In this document: piece by piece, positions 34,175 to 42,947 of the stretch | Layout: the number at the start of each line of letters is the position of its first letter | Numbering within the stretch: the stretch's first letter is position 1 | Assembly (NCBI RefSeq): GCF_009650765.1 | Contig: NZ_CP045740.1 | Span: 4,998,001-5,062,000, forward strand | DNA length: 64,000 bases | Origin: Streptomyces sp. SUK 48 | GTDB taxonomy: Bacteria > Actinomycetota > Actinomycetes > Streptomycetales > Streptomycetaceae | Direction of reading: 5' to 3' | Program-made: the position numbers and the translations under genes | The notes under the pieces: model-generated | What the model saw: only the letters and a program-made list of their open reading frames with translations | The model's database searches: none | Told to the model about the DNA's origin: nothing

Positions 34175-35524
34175 TCAGCTCCCGGGGACGGGCCCGGGGG
34201 CGGCGCCCGCGGGGGCCAAGGTGCCCTGGACACCGGCGGCGCGGGCCAGTTCGAGGTCGAGGCCCTCGCGCCGGATGCGCTGGTCGATGTAGAGGAACAC
34301 GGTGACGCAGGCGGAGATCGGCAGGGTGATGGTGGTGCCGATCACCGCGCCGATGCCGACGATCAGCAGGAAGGTCCAGCCGACGTGTCCCCCGTTCTGG
34401 CCGAGCAGGCTGGACAGGCCGTCGTCGCTCGCGATCAGGGCGATGAGGGTGAAGGGGATCGAGATCACGACCCGGACGACGCCGACGATGAGCCCGGACA
34501 GGAGCTGGATGCCGAGGATGCGCCACCAGGAGCCGTGCACCAGCTTGGCGGAGCGGCGCAGGGAGTGCATGATGCCCTGCTTCTCCAGCATCAGCGCGGG
34601 CGCGGCCAGGGAGAAGCGCACCATCAGCCACATGGACACGACCCCGCCGGCGACGAAGCCGAGGAGCAGGAGCGCGGTTCCGGCGATCCGGCTGCCGGCG
34701 AGGAAGCCGATGACGCCGGGCACCGAGGCGACCAGCATGATGCCGACGCCGAGGAGACCGAGCAGGAGCATCTGGCCGAACAGCTTCAGCAGTTGCGGGC
34801 GGGCCTCCCGCCACGCCTCGCCCAGGGTGGCCGGCCTGCCGAGGACCGCGCGGCTGGTCACGCTCGTCAGCATCGCGGTGGCGATGAGGGTGCCGATCAG
34901 GGTGATCAGGCCCAGGGCGAAGGAGCTGAGGAACGACTCGCCCATGACCCGGAGCGCCTCGCCGGGCGGCATGGCCGGGTCGCCGAGGGACGTTCTCGCG
35001 GCGGTCCGGTTCAGGAAGTAGCCCTGGAGGAGGACCGCGATGACCTGCGTGACCACCGCGAGCGCAAGGGATATGCCGAGGACCGTGCGCCAGTAGGTGC
35101 GCAGGGTGGAGACGGCGCCGTCGAGGATCTCGCCGACGCCGAGCGGGCGCAGCGGGATGACGCCGGGCTTGGCCGCGGGCGGGGGACCGCCCCAGCCGCC
35201 GCCCCAGGCTCCGTATCCGCCGGGCAGCCCGTAGCCGGGGGCGCCGTAGCCAGGGGGACCTCCGTAGCCGCCGCCGGGCGTCCCGGGCCGGGGGCCGCCC
35301 CAGCCCGGGCCGGGCGGCGGGGTCTGGCCCGGGGCACCGGTGGGCGTGGACCACTGGCCGGGTGGCGGCTGCTGACCGGACCACTGCGCGCCTGGGGCCT
35401 GCGGCTGCGGCGCGGGTGCGCCGGAGCCGTTCGCGGGCTGGTCGGCGGTGTCGGACGCGCCGGGTTCCCGTCCCTCGGGCGTCGGGTCGGATCCGGGCGA
35501 GGCCCAGCCCGGAGTGTCTGTCAT
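34175..35524 (-). CDS. Polytopic membrane protein with Pro/Gly-rich N-terminus
   Basis: The predicted 449-residue protein has a disordered N-terminus of about 125 residues rich in Pro, Gly and Gln (GYGGPPGYGAPGYGLPGGYG), followed by PLRPLGVGEILDGAVSTLRT and about six membrane helices. The membrane part resembles the glycerophosphoryl diester phosphodiesterase membrane-domain proteins, but there is no phosphodiesterase domain. It is the promoter-proximal gene of the operon with DUF4129, DUF4350, MoxR and DUF58. GGAG precedes the ATG at 35524. Confidence 0.8.
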   Translation of the reverse strand: MTDTPGWASPGSDPTPEGREPGASDTADQPANGSGAPAPQPQAPGAQWSGQQPPPGQWSTPTGAPGQTPPPGPGWGGPRPGTPGGGYGGPPGYGAPGYGLPGGYGAWGGGWGGPPPAAKPGVIPLRPLGVGEILDGAVSTLRTYWRTVLGISLALAVVTQVIAVLLQGYFLNRTAARTSLGDPAMPPGEALRVMGESFLSSFALGLITLIGTLIATAMLTSVTSRAVLGRPATLGEAWREARPQLLKLFGQMLLLGLLGVGIMLVASVPGVIGFLAGSRIAGTALLLLGFVAGGVVSMWLMVRFSLAAPALMLEKQGIMHSLRRSAKLVHGSWWRILGIQLLSGLIVGVVRVVISIPFTLIALIASDDGLSSLLGQNGGHVGWTFLLIVGIGAVIGTTITLPISACVTVFLYIDQRIRREGLDLELARAAGVQGTLAPAGAAPGPVPGS

Positions 35525-35664
35525 CGGAGCTCCTTCTCGGTGCCCGTCCGCGGTCGCGGCGGCAGGTTGGTGGCCATCGTGCCATGGCGTGGTCAAGCCG
35601 CGGCCGGGCGAGGTAGGGGCCGGATGTCTTCAGTTGGCCGTGGTGTCCGGGGCAGACTGACCGT

Positions 35665-36807
35665 ATGGCTGATCATCAGGCACGAAGCGGCGGGGACGAA
35701 CGGCCGTCCGGAATACCTGCGATCCGATGGGAGGAACCACCCGAAGGTCCCGTACTGGTCCTTCTCGATCAGACGAGGCTTCCTGCGGAGGAGGTCGAGC
35801 TGGTGTGCACGGACGCGTCGGCGCTGGTGGAGGCGATCCGCTCGCTCGCCGTGCGCGGGGCGCCTCTGCTCGGTATCGCGGGGGCGTACGGCGTCGCGCT
35901 CGCCGCCGCGCGGGGCTTCGACGTGCCCGAGGCGGCGCGCTCCATCGAGGAGGCCCGGCCCACCGCGGTGAACCTGTCCGTCGGTGTGCGCCGGGCCCGG
36001 GCCGCGCACGAGGCCGAACTGGCCCGCAGCGGCGACCCGGCCGCGGCGACCGCGGCCGCGCTGGCCGCGGCGAAGACGCTGCACCGGCAGGACGCCGAGG
36101 CCAGCGCCCGGATGGCGGCGCACGGCCTGACGCTGCTGGACGAGCTGCTGCCCGGCGGCGGGCACCGGCTCCTCACCCACTGCAACACCGGCGCGCTGGT
36201 CTCGGGCGGTGAGGGCACGGCCTTCGCGGTGGCGCTCGCGGCGCATCGCGTGGGGCGGCTGCGGCGGCTGTGGGTGGACGAGACGCGTCCGCTGCTCCAG
36301 GGCGCGCGCCTGACGGCGTACGAGGCGGCCCGCAACGGGATGGCGTACACCCTGCTCACCGACAACGCGGCGGGCTCGCTGTTCGCGGCGGGCGAGGTGG
36401 ACGCGGTGCTGATCGGGGCGGACCGGATCGCGGCGGACGGCTCGGTGGCGAACAAGGTGGGCAGCTATCCGCTCGCCGTGCTCGCGCGCCACCACGGGGT
36501 GCCGTTCATCGTGGTGGCGCCGCTGACCACGATCGATCCGGACACCCCCGACGGCGCGTCCATCGAGGTCGAGCAGCGTCCCGGCTTCGAGGTGACCGAG
36601 GTGATGGCGCCGCAGGCGCAGATCACCGGGCCCGGCGGCGGGATCCCGGTGGCGCCGCTGGGGACGCAGGCGTACAACCCGGCGTTCGATGTGACGCCGC
36701 CCGAGCTGGTGACGGCCATCGTCACCGAGGAGGGCGTCGTCACGCCGGTGTCGGCCGACGCGCTCGCGGAGGTCTGCGAGCGGGCGCGCGAGGCGGCGAC
36801 CGGCTGA
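35665..36807 (+). CDS. mtnA: S-methyl-5-thioribose-1-phosphate isomerase
   Basis: This 380-residue enzyme converts MTR-1-P to MTRu-1-P in the methionine salvage pathway. RGAPLLGIAGAYGVALAA, LTHCNTGALVSGGEGTA (catalytic Cys) and LIGADRIAADGSVANKVGSY (catalytic Asp) are the family signatures of the eIF2B-related fold. It is divergent from the MoxR operon. The RBS is weak. Other salvage genes are not in the window. Confidence 0.94.
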   Translation: MADHQARSGGDERPSGIPAIRWEEPPEGPVLVLLDQTRLPAEEVELVCTDASALVEAIRSLAVRGAPLLGIAGAYGVALAAARGFDVPEAARSIEEARPTAVNLSVGVRRARAAHEAELARSGDPAAATAAALAAAKTLHRQDAEASARMAAHGLTLLDELLPGGGHRLLTHCNTGALVSGGEGTAFAVALAAHRVGRLRRLWVDETRPLLQGARLTAYEAARNGMAYTLLTDNAAGSLFAAGEVDAVLIGADRIAADGSVANKVGSYPLAVLARHHGVPFIVVAPLTTIDPDTPDGASIEVEQRPGFEVTEVMAPQAQITGPGGGIPVAPLGTQAYNPAFDVTPPELVTAIVTEEGVVTPVSADALAEVCERAREAATG

Positions 36808-36813
36808 CCGGAG

Positions 36814-36843
36814 CGCGGCGCCGGACCCGGGTCCGGCGCCGCG
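36814..36843 (+). terminator. mtnA terminator: 30-bp perfect palindrome
   Basis: CGCGGCGCCGGACCC and its exact reverse complement abut with no spacer, 7 bp after the mtnA stop. Transcribed, this gives a very stable stem without a U-tract, common in Streptomyces. Confidence 0.65.
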
Positions 36844-36951
36844 GAGCGCCCCCTTGAGACGGCCGGGGCAGACAGTGACGGCTCCGTACGACTATCGTCA
36901 CAGGCCAGTGAGCCTGCTCACCTGCACCTCTGTCGTCGTTACGAGAATGGG

Positions 36952-37641
36952 ATGATGTCGTTTATGAAGGGACGAGTCCTTGTCGTCGACGACGACACCG
37001 CACTGGCCGAGATGCTCGGCATCGTGCTGCGTGGTGAAGGTTTTGAGCCGTCTTTCGTAGCCGACGGCGACAAGGCGCTGGCCGCGTTCCGTGAGAGCAA
37101 GCCCGATCTGGTGCTCCTCGACCTGATGCTGCCCGGACGGGACGGCATCGAGGTGTGCCGGCTGATCCGCGCCGAGTCCGGTGTGCCGATCGTGATGCTC
37201 ACGGCCAAGAGCGACACCGTGGACGTCGTGGTCGGCCTGGAGTCGGGCGCGGACGACTACATCGTCAAGCCGTTCAAGCCGAAGGAACTGGTGGCCCGGA
37301 TCCGGGCCCGGCTGCGGCGCTCCGAGGAGCCGGCGCCCGAGCAGCTGACCATCGGTGACCTGGTCATCGACGTGGCCGGGCACTCGGTGAAGCGGGACGG
37401 GCAGTCGATCGCGCTGACCCCGCTGGAGTTCGACCTGCTGGTCGCGCTCGCCCGCAAGCCCTGGCAGGTGTTCACCCGCGAGGTGCTGCTCGAACAGGTG
37501 TGGGGCTACCGCCACGCCGCCGACACCCGCCTGGTCAACGTGCATGTACAGCGGCTGCGCTCCAAGGTCGAGAAGGACCCGGAGCGGCCGGAGATCGTGG
37601 TGACCGTCCGTGGTGTCGGTTACAAGGCGGGACCGAGCTGA
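36952..37641 (+). CDS. mtrA: Response regulator MtrA
   Basis: This 229-residue OmpR-family regulator has a receiver domain (acidic pocket VVDDD, phospho-acceptor D57 in LLDLMLPGRDG, Lys in DDYIVKPFKPKEL) and a C-terminal winged helix (TPLEFDLLVALARKPWQVFT, then RLVNVHVQRLRSKVEKDPE). MtrA controls cell division, development and envelope genes in actinobacteria. It forms an operon with mtrB (start 2 bp after the mtrA stop) and lpqB. Confidence 0.97.
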   Translation: MMSFMKGRVLVVDDDTALAEMLGIVLRGEGFEPSFVADGDKALAAFRESKPDLVLLDLMLPGRDGIEVCRLIRAESGVPIVMLTAKSDTVDVVVGLESGADDYIVKPFKPKELVARIRARLRRSEEPAPEQLTIGDLVIDVAGHSVKRDGQSIALTPLEFDLLVALARKPWQVFTREVLLEQVWGYRHAADTRLVNVHVQRLRSKVEKDPERPEIVVTVRGVGYKAGPS

Positions 37642-37642
37642 C

Positions 37643-39760
37643 GTGTCCGAGGACAGTGTCGCTTCGGGATCCGGCCTGCCCGGGGAACGCCCGAAGCGGC
37701 CTGTCGGCCGGACGGCGGCGGGTACCCGCTTGAGGCGCCTCTTCGAGGGCGGACTGATGCAGGGCGGGGTGCAGGGCAGCCCGGTCCTGCGGCTCTTCCT
37801 GCGCTGGGTGCGCCGGCCGCTGCTGCCGGTGATGCGGCTGTGGCGGCGCAACATCCAGCTCAGGGTCGTCGCCACCACGCTGCTGATGTCGCTGGGCGTC
37901 GTCCTGCTGCTCGGCTTCGTCGTGATCGGGCAGGTGCGCAACGGACTCCTGGACGCCAAGGTGCGCGCCTCGCAGAGCCAGGCCACGGGCGGCTTCGCGG
38001 TGGCCAAGCAACGCGCCGACGAGGCGGCGGGCACCAACGGCACGGGCACCGGCACCACGCCCGGCACCGCCGACGGCAGCACGGACGGCACCGCGGGCGC
38101 GGACGGCCGGCCCACGCAGAACGTCATCCAGTGGATGAGCGACCTCGTGGAGTCGCTGTCCAGCGGCGGCGCGGGCGCCTTCGACGTGGTGACGCTGCCC
38201 GTCGGCGACGAGAGCGGCGGCGGCCGCAGCCCGCGCGGCTCCGGCAACGTCAACCCGACCTCCAGCGTCCCCACCGACCTGCGCCACCGGGTCAACAACG
38301 GCATGACGGCCGCCCAGAGCTACACCCGGATCGTCTACTCCAACGGCAAGGACTCGCAGCCCGCGCTGGTCATCGGCAAGCAGGTCAACGACCCGAACGG
38401 ACGGCCGTACGAGCTGTACTACCTCTTCCCGCTCACGCAGGAGGAGAAGTCCCTCAGCCTGGTCAAGGGCACCCTGGCGACCGCCGGGCTGTTCGTCGTC
38501 GTCCTGCTGGGCGCCATCGCCTGGCTGGTGGTGCGGCAGGTCGTCACGCCGGTGCGGATGGCGGCCGGGATCGCCGAGCGGCTGTCCGCCGGCCGGCTCC
38601 AGGAACGCATGAAGGTCACCGGCGAGGACGACATCGCCCGGCTGGGCGAGGCGTTCAACAAGATGGCGCAGAACCTCCAGGGCAAGATCCAGCAGCTGGA
38701 GGACCTGTCGCGGATGCAGCGCCGGTTCGTCTCGGACGTCTCGCACGAGCTGCGCACCCCGCTGACGACGGTCCGGATGGCCGCCGATGTCATCCATGAG
38801 GCCCGCCAGGACTTCGACCCGGTGACCGCGCGCTCCGCCGAGCTGCTCGCCGACCAGCTGGACCGCTTCGAGTCGCTGCTCGCCGACCTGCTGGAGATCA
38901 GCCGCTTCGACGCGGGCGCGGCCGCCCTGGAGGCCGAGCCGATCGATCTCCGGGAGGTCGTACGGCGCGTGGTCGGCGGCGCCGAGCCGCTCGCCGAGCG
39001 CAAGGGCACCCGGATACGGGTCGTCGGCGACCTGCAGCCCGTGGTCGCCGAGGCCGACGCCCGGCGGGTGGAGCGGGTGCTGCGCAATCTCGTCGTCAAC
39101 GCCGTCGAGCACGGTGAGGGCAAGGACGTCGTCGTCAGGCTGGCCTCCGCCGGCGGCGCGGTCGCCGTCGCGGTGCGCGACTACGGCGTCGGGCTCAAGC
39201 CGGGCGAGGCGACCCGTGTGTTCAGCCGTTTCTGGCGGGCCGACCCGGCCCGCGCCCGCACCACCGGGGGCACCGGCCTCGGACTGTCGATCGCCCTGGA
39301 GGACGCGCGACTGCACGGCGGCTGGCTCCAGGCATGGGGCGAGCCGGGCGGCGGTTCGCAGTTCCGGCTGACGCTGCCCAGGACCGCGGACGAGCCGCTG
39401 CGGGGCTCGCCGATACCGCTGGAGCCCAAGGACGCGCGCCGCAGGCGCCGCCCCGACGACTCCGGGGCGCCCCGCACGGAGAAGCGGGCGACCGTTCCGG
39501 CGCAGCAGAGCGGCGGCCATGCGCCCGCGCTGCCCCCGCGCGCCCCCGTCGCGCCCACCGCCGACCCGACCGCGCTGCCCGGCAACGGCAACGGCACGCG
39601 CGTGGTGCCCCGGCCCACGGGGCCCGTACGGCGCCCGGAGGAGCGGCCCGCCGCGGATCCGGGGGCGGACGCCGGGGCGGTACGACCGGAATCCGAGCGG
39701 CCTCGGACGGCGCGGCCGGAGGATTCGACCGAGCCAGGGGAGGCATTTCGTGGGCGCTGA
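37643..39760 (+). CDS. mtrB: Sensor histidine kinase MtrB
   Basis: The predicted 705-residue kinase starts at GTG 2 bp after mtrA. Membrane helices at about residues 75-95 and 275-298 enclose a sensor region rich in Gly/Thr; then come HAMP, the H-box RRFVSDVSHELRTPLTTVRM, N-box NLVVNAVEHGEG and G-boxes VRDYGVGL and GGTGLGLSIALEDARLHGG. About 130 C-terminal residues beyond the kinase core are Pro/Arg-rich and probably disordered. It phosphorylates MtrA. Its 3' end overlaps lpqB by 11 bp. Confidence 0.96.
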   Translation: MSEDSVASGSGLPGERPKRPVGRTAAGTRLRRLFEGGLMQGGVQGSPVLRLFLRWVRRPLLPVMRLWRRNIQLRVVATTLLMSLGVVLLLGFVVIGQVRNGLLDAKVRASQSQATGGFAVAKQRADEAAGTNGTGTGTTPGTADGSTDGTAGADGRPTQNVIQWMSDLVESLSSGGAGAFDVVTLPVGDESGGGRSPRGSGNVNPTSSVPTDLRHRVNNGMTAAQSYTRIVYSNGKDSQPALVIGKQVNDPNGRPYELYYLFPLTQEEKSLSLVKGTLATAGLFVVVLLGAIAWLVVRQVVTPVRMAAGIAERLSAGRLQERMKVTGEDDIARLGEAFNKMAQNLQGKIQQLEDLSRMQRRFVSDVSHELRTPLTTVRMAADVIHEARQDFDPVTARSAELLADQLDRFESLLADLLEISRFDAGAAALEAEPIDLREVVRRVVGGAEPLAERKGTRIRVVGDLQPVVAEADARRVERVLRNLVVNAVEHGEGKDVVVRLASAGGAVAVAVRDYGVGLKPGEATRVFSRFWRADPARARTTGGTGLGLSIALEDARLHGGWLQAWGEPGGGSQFRLTLPRTADEPLRGSPIPLEPKDARRRRRPDDSGAPRTEKRATVPAQQSGGHAPALPPRAPVAPTADPTALPGNGNGTRVVPRPTGPVRRPEERPAADPGADAGAVRPESERPRTARPEDSTEPGEAFRGR

Positions 39761-41582
39761 CCGCGAGGGGGGCGTCCGGCGAAAGCCGTGGCGCGCGGCG
39801 GCGTACACCGCCTTGGGGGTCGTTCTGCTGGCCGGGTGCGCCTCCATGCCCGACAGCGGTGATCTGCGGGACGTGGAGTCCACGCCCCGGCAGGACACCG
39901 GGGTACGGGTATTCGCCATGCCGCCCGCCGAGGACGCCAACCCGGGCGAGATCATGCAGGGCTTCCTGGAGGCGCTGACCAGCGACGACCCGTCGTACGA
40001 CACGGCCCGCAAGTACCTGGGGGACGACGCCGCGCGCACCTGGCGGCCCGAGCTGTCGACCACGGTCCTCGCGAACGGGCCGAGCATCGAGACGGACTGC
40101 CGCGCGGGCAGCCGGGAGGCGGCCAACAGCATCACCTGTGTGCTGAGCGGCACCCGGGTGGCCACGGTCGACGAGCAGCAGGCGTACGAGCCCGCGGCCG
40201 GCACCTACCGCAAGAAGGTGCATCTGACCCGGGACGGCAAGTCCGGGCAGTGGCGCATCGACGAGCTGCCCGACGGCGTGGTCATGGGCAAGTCGGACTT
40301 CCAGCGCAACTACACGTCCGTCGACAAGTACTACTTCGCCTCCGGTACGTCGGTCGGGGCGGCCGGGGAGCCGGTGGCGGTCGCCGATCCGGTGTTCGTG
40401 CGCAGCAAGGTCGACGCGATGACGCAGATGGTCCGCTCGGTGCTGGGCCCGCCGTCCCGCTGGCTCGGCCCGGTGGTGCGGTCCAGTTTCCCGACCGGTA
40501 CGGCCCTCCAGAAGGGCGTGTCCGGGCTGGCGCCGGACGACCAGAACCGGCTGACGGTGCCCCTGAACCTCAAGCAGTCGCACGTCTCCGCGTCCAGGTG
40601 CACCGAGATGGCCGCCCAGCTGCTGTTCACGCTGCGGAACCTGGCGCCGACCCTGGAGTCCGTCGAGTTGCAGGGCACCGGCGGCCGTCGGCTGTGCGAT
40701 CTGACCGAGGAGCGCGCCGAGTCCGCCGCCTGGCACGGCTCGTCCAAGCGGCCCGAATACCTGTACTACGTCGACGGCAGGCACCGGCTGGTGCGGATGC
40801 CGACCGGGGGCACCGGCACCGGGTCCGTGCAGGTGCCGGGCGCGCTCGGCGAGGGCGACAAGACCCTCCGGTCGGTGGCCGTGTCGCGGGACGAGCGCAG
40901 CGTGGCGGCGGTCGACGACTACGGCACGACGCTGCGCGTGACCTCGCTGACCTCGGACGCCTCGCTCGGCGACGCGCTGGTCACCAGCAAGGGTCCGACG
41001 CCCGCCGACCGGCTGACCACACCCAGCTGGGACGCGCGCGGCGACCTGTGGGTGGCCGACCGCGATCCGCGGGCCACCGGTCTGTACGTCGTGGAGCACG
41101 GCTCCGCCAAGGCGGAGAAGGTCGCCGTCCCGGGCCTGCCCGGCCGGATCAAGGACGTCCGGGTGGCCGCCGACGGCGTACGGGTCGCGCTGGTCGTGGA
41201 GAAGGACGGCAAGCAGTCCCTGCAGATCGGCCGGATCGAGCACGGGGACCGGGCCGGAGAGGCGCCCTCGGTGGTCCAACTCCGTCCTGCCGCGCCCGAC
41301 TTGGAGCAGGTCAGCGCCATGACCTGGGCCGGGGACAGCCAGCTGCTGGTGGTCGGCCAGGAGCAGGGCGGCGTGCAGCAGATGCGCTACGTCCAGGTCG
41401 ACGGCGCCACCCTCGACGGTCCGGCGCCCGGCGCGCTGCCCGGGGTGAAGGCGATCGCCGCCTCCGAGGACGACCGGGTGCCGCTGGTGGCCTACTCGGA
41501 CGACGGGATCGTCCGGCTGCCGACCGGGGCGCAGTGGCAGAAGATCGACAAGGACGGCACGGCACCGGTCTATCCGGGCTGA
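39750..41582 (+). CDS. lpqB: Lipoprotein LpqB
   Basis: The predicted 610-residue lipoprotein starts at GTG 39750 after GGGGAGG. The lipobox is VVLLAGC with lipidated C30. Residues about 60-330 include a GerMN domain typical of LpqB, and the C-terminus is a beta-propeller-like region. LpqB modulates MtrB in mycobacteria and related genera. Its overlap with mtrB fits the conserved mtrA-mtrB-lpqB operon. Its stop lies within the first unit of an 18-bp repeat array. Confidence 0.95.
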   Translation: MGADREGGVRRKPWRAAAYTALGVVLLAGCASMPDSGDLRDVESTPRQDTGVRVFAMPPAEDANPGEIMQGFLEALTSDDPSYDTARKYLGDDAARTWRPELSTTVLANGPSIETDCRAGSREAANSITCVLSGTRVATVDEQQAYEPAAGTYRKKVHLTRDGKSGQWRIDELPDGVVMGKSDFQRNYTSVDKYYFASGTSVGAAGEPVAVADPVFVRSKVDAMTQMVRSVLGPPSRWLGPVVRSSFPTGTALQKGVSGLAPDDQNRLTVPLNLKQSHVSASRCTEMAAQLLFTLRNLAPTLESVELQGTGGRRLCDLTEERAESAAWHGSSKRPEYLYYVDGRHRLVRMPTGGTGTGSVQVPGALGEGDKTLRSVAVSRDERSVAAVDDYGTTLRVTSLTSDASLGDALVTSKGPTPADRLTTPSWDARGDLWVADRDPRATGLYVVEHGSAKAEKVAVPGLPGRIKDVRVAADGVRVALVVEKDGKQSLQIGRIEHGDRAGEAPSVVQLRPAAPDLEQVSAMTWAGDSQLLVVGQEQGGVQQMRYVQVDGATLDGPAPGALPGVKAIAASEDDRVPLVAYSDDGIVRLPTGAQWQKIDKDGTAPVYPG

Positions 41583-41674
41583 GCGGTCGATTCGGGCTGA
41601 CGTCTGACCGGTCGGTCCCGTCTGAGCGGTCGGTCCCGTCTGAGCGGTCCGTCCGGGCTGAGCGGACCGGACGG
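41579..41674 (+). repeat. 18-bp tandem repeat after lpqB
   Basis: Five imperfect units of CTGAGCGGTCGGTCCCGT type begin at 41579, 41604, 41622, 41640 and 41658. The first contains the lpqB stop codon. Each unit holds GGTC/GACC, so several small hairpins are possible. Confidence 0.85.
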
Positions 41675-41724
41675 AAGAGCCCGGCCGAGGACCCTTGCCA
41701 GAGCCCGGAGACGGCCTGTGCGGG

Positions 41725-41747
41725 TTATCCACAGGCCGTTGTCCACA
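41725..41747 (+). promoter_or_regulatory. Two tandem DnaA boxes upstream of comF
   Basis: TTATCCACA (41725-41733) and TTGTCCACA (41739-41747) lie in the same orientation 14 bp apart, 41 bp before the comF start. Both match DnaA-box consensus. Confidence 0.6.
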
Positions 41748-41787
41748 GGGGTGGTGGGCCGGCTCCGGCCTTGGCACAGTGGTGGTC

Positions 41788-42633
41788 ATGCGGGGGTGGT
41801 GGCGGGACCTCACCGACCTGGTGCTGCCGACCGACTGCGCGGGCTGTGGAGCACCTCGTACGACACTCTGCGCGCGCTGCCGGACCGCGCTGGCCGGGAG
41901 CGCTCCCCGGCGGGTGCGGCCGCGGCCGGAGCCGGCGGGGCTGCCGGCGGTGTACGCGTCGGCGCCGTACGCGGAGGCGGTGCGCGCGCTGCTTCTCGCG
42001 CACAAGGAGCGGGGCGCGCTGACGCTCACGGGAGCGCTGGGCGCGGCCTTGGCGGGGGCCGTGCGGGCGGGCCTCGACGCATCGGCCGGGACCGGGACTT
42101 CGGGGACCGTCGTGCTCGTGCCCGTGCCCTCCGCGCGCTGGGCCGTGCGGGCGCGGGGGCACGACCCGGTACGGCGCATGGCGCTCGCGGCGGCCGGGGA
42201 GCTGCGGCGCACCGGGACACCGGCCCGGGTGGCCGCGGTGCTGCGCCAGCGGAGGCCCGTGGCGGACCAGGCGGGGCTGGACGCGCGGCGGCGCCTGGCG
42301 AACCTGGCGGGCGCGCTGGAGGTGACGGCGGGCGGGGACCGGCTACTGGCCGGGGGCCGGGTCGTGCTGGTCGACGACCTCGTCACCACCGGCGCCAGTC
42401 TCGCGGAGGCGGCACGGGCGCTGCGAATCGGCGGGTCAAGAGCTGTGTACGAGAACGCAACTCGGGAAGTAAGGGAGGAACGAAGCACCGGAGGACCCGA
42501 GAAGGGGAAGTGGCGCAAGAGGAAGTGGGTGCATGGTGCAGCGAATAAGACGCCGGTGAACGCCGTCGGCTCACCGCCGTGCGCGGCTGTGATCGCCGCG
42601 CCCGTGGATTCTTTCGAAATGAACAGGAACTGA
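41788..42633 (+). CDS. ComF family phosphoribosyltransferase-like protein
   Basis: The predicted 281-residue protein has an N-terminal zinc ribbon (DCAGCG, LCARC), then a type I PRTase domain with LVPVPSARWAVRARGHDPV and the PRPP motif VVLVDDLVTTGAS. Homologues support DNA uptake in naturally competent bacteria; the role in streptomycetes is unclear. The region after ARALRIGG (42437 to about 42570) is odd: it is purine-rich, of lower GC, and uses rare codons (AGA, AGG, TCA, GTA, CGA), whereas the last 16 residues return to what I recall as the usual family ending. This looks like an in-frame insertion of about 44 residues. Confidence 0.85.
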   Translation: MRGWWRDLTDLVLPTDCAGCGAPRTTLCARCRTALAGSAPRRVRPRPEPAGLPAVYASAPYAEAVRALLLAHKERGALTLTGALGAALAGAVRAGLDASAGTGTSGTVVLVPVPSARWAVRARGHDPVRRMALAAAGELRRTGTPARVAAVLRQRRPVADQAGLDARRRLANLAGALEVTAGGDRLLAGGRVVLVDDLVTTGASLAEAARALRIGGSRAVYENATREVREERSTGGPEKGKWRKRKWVHGAANKTPVNAVGSPPCAAVIAAPVDSFEMNRN

Positions 42634-42868
42634 CCGCCGACCTGCATCGTTGCAGGTAGTGACAGGGTTTATTCACCTGAACGGAGGTACGCGGCAGTAG
42701 AGGGTGACGACATCCGTCCGGGCGAGATATGTTCGGTTGTGAGGAAAGAGGCGCAGGCCACACCTCTCATATCCGAATGCCGTGACGCGGGTTTTACGCA
42801 ATGACCCGCGCCAGTGGGGTGGAGATCTCGCCCTTGGGGGAGGAGGAGGTGGACGTCACCGAGTCCGA

Positions 42869-42888
42869 GGTCCGGTGCTCACCGGACC
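42869..42888 (+). promoter_or_regulatory. Dyad 1 in the hpf leader
   Basis: GGTCCGGTG pairs perfectly with CACCGGACC around CT. It could be an RNA stem-loop or a protein-binding site. The 314-bp gap between comF and hpf has no credible gene. Confidence 0.5.
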
Positions 42889-42906
42889 TGGTGCAAAAGG
42901 GAGATG

Positions 42907-42925
42907 CTCCGCCGAAGCGGCGGAG
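42907..42925 (+). promoter_or_regulatory. Dyad 2 in the hpf leader, next to the RBS
   Basis: CTCCGCCG pairs with CGGCGGAG around AAG, ending 10 nt before the hpf RBS CGGAG. The right arm GCGGAG resembles the RBS, so the left arm could compete for it. Confidence 0.5.
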
Positions 42926-42947
42926 TGATCCGGGAACGGAGTTCTGC

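Noticed and set aside
42801..42947. 49-residue N-terminal extension of HPF
   Set aside because: An in-frame ATG exists, but homologues begin VDIVVKGRK, a good RBS precedes the GTG at 42948, and the extension covers both leader dyads.
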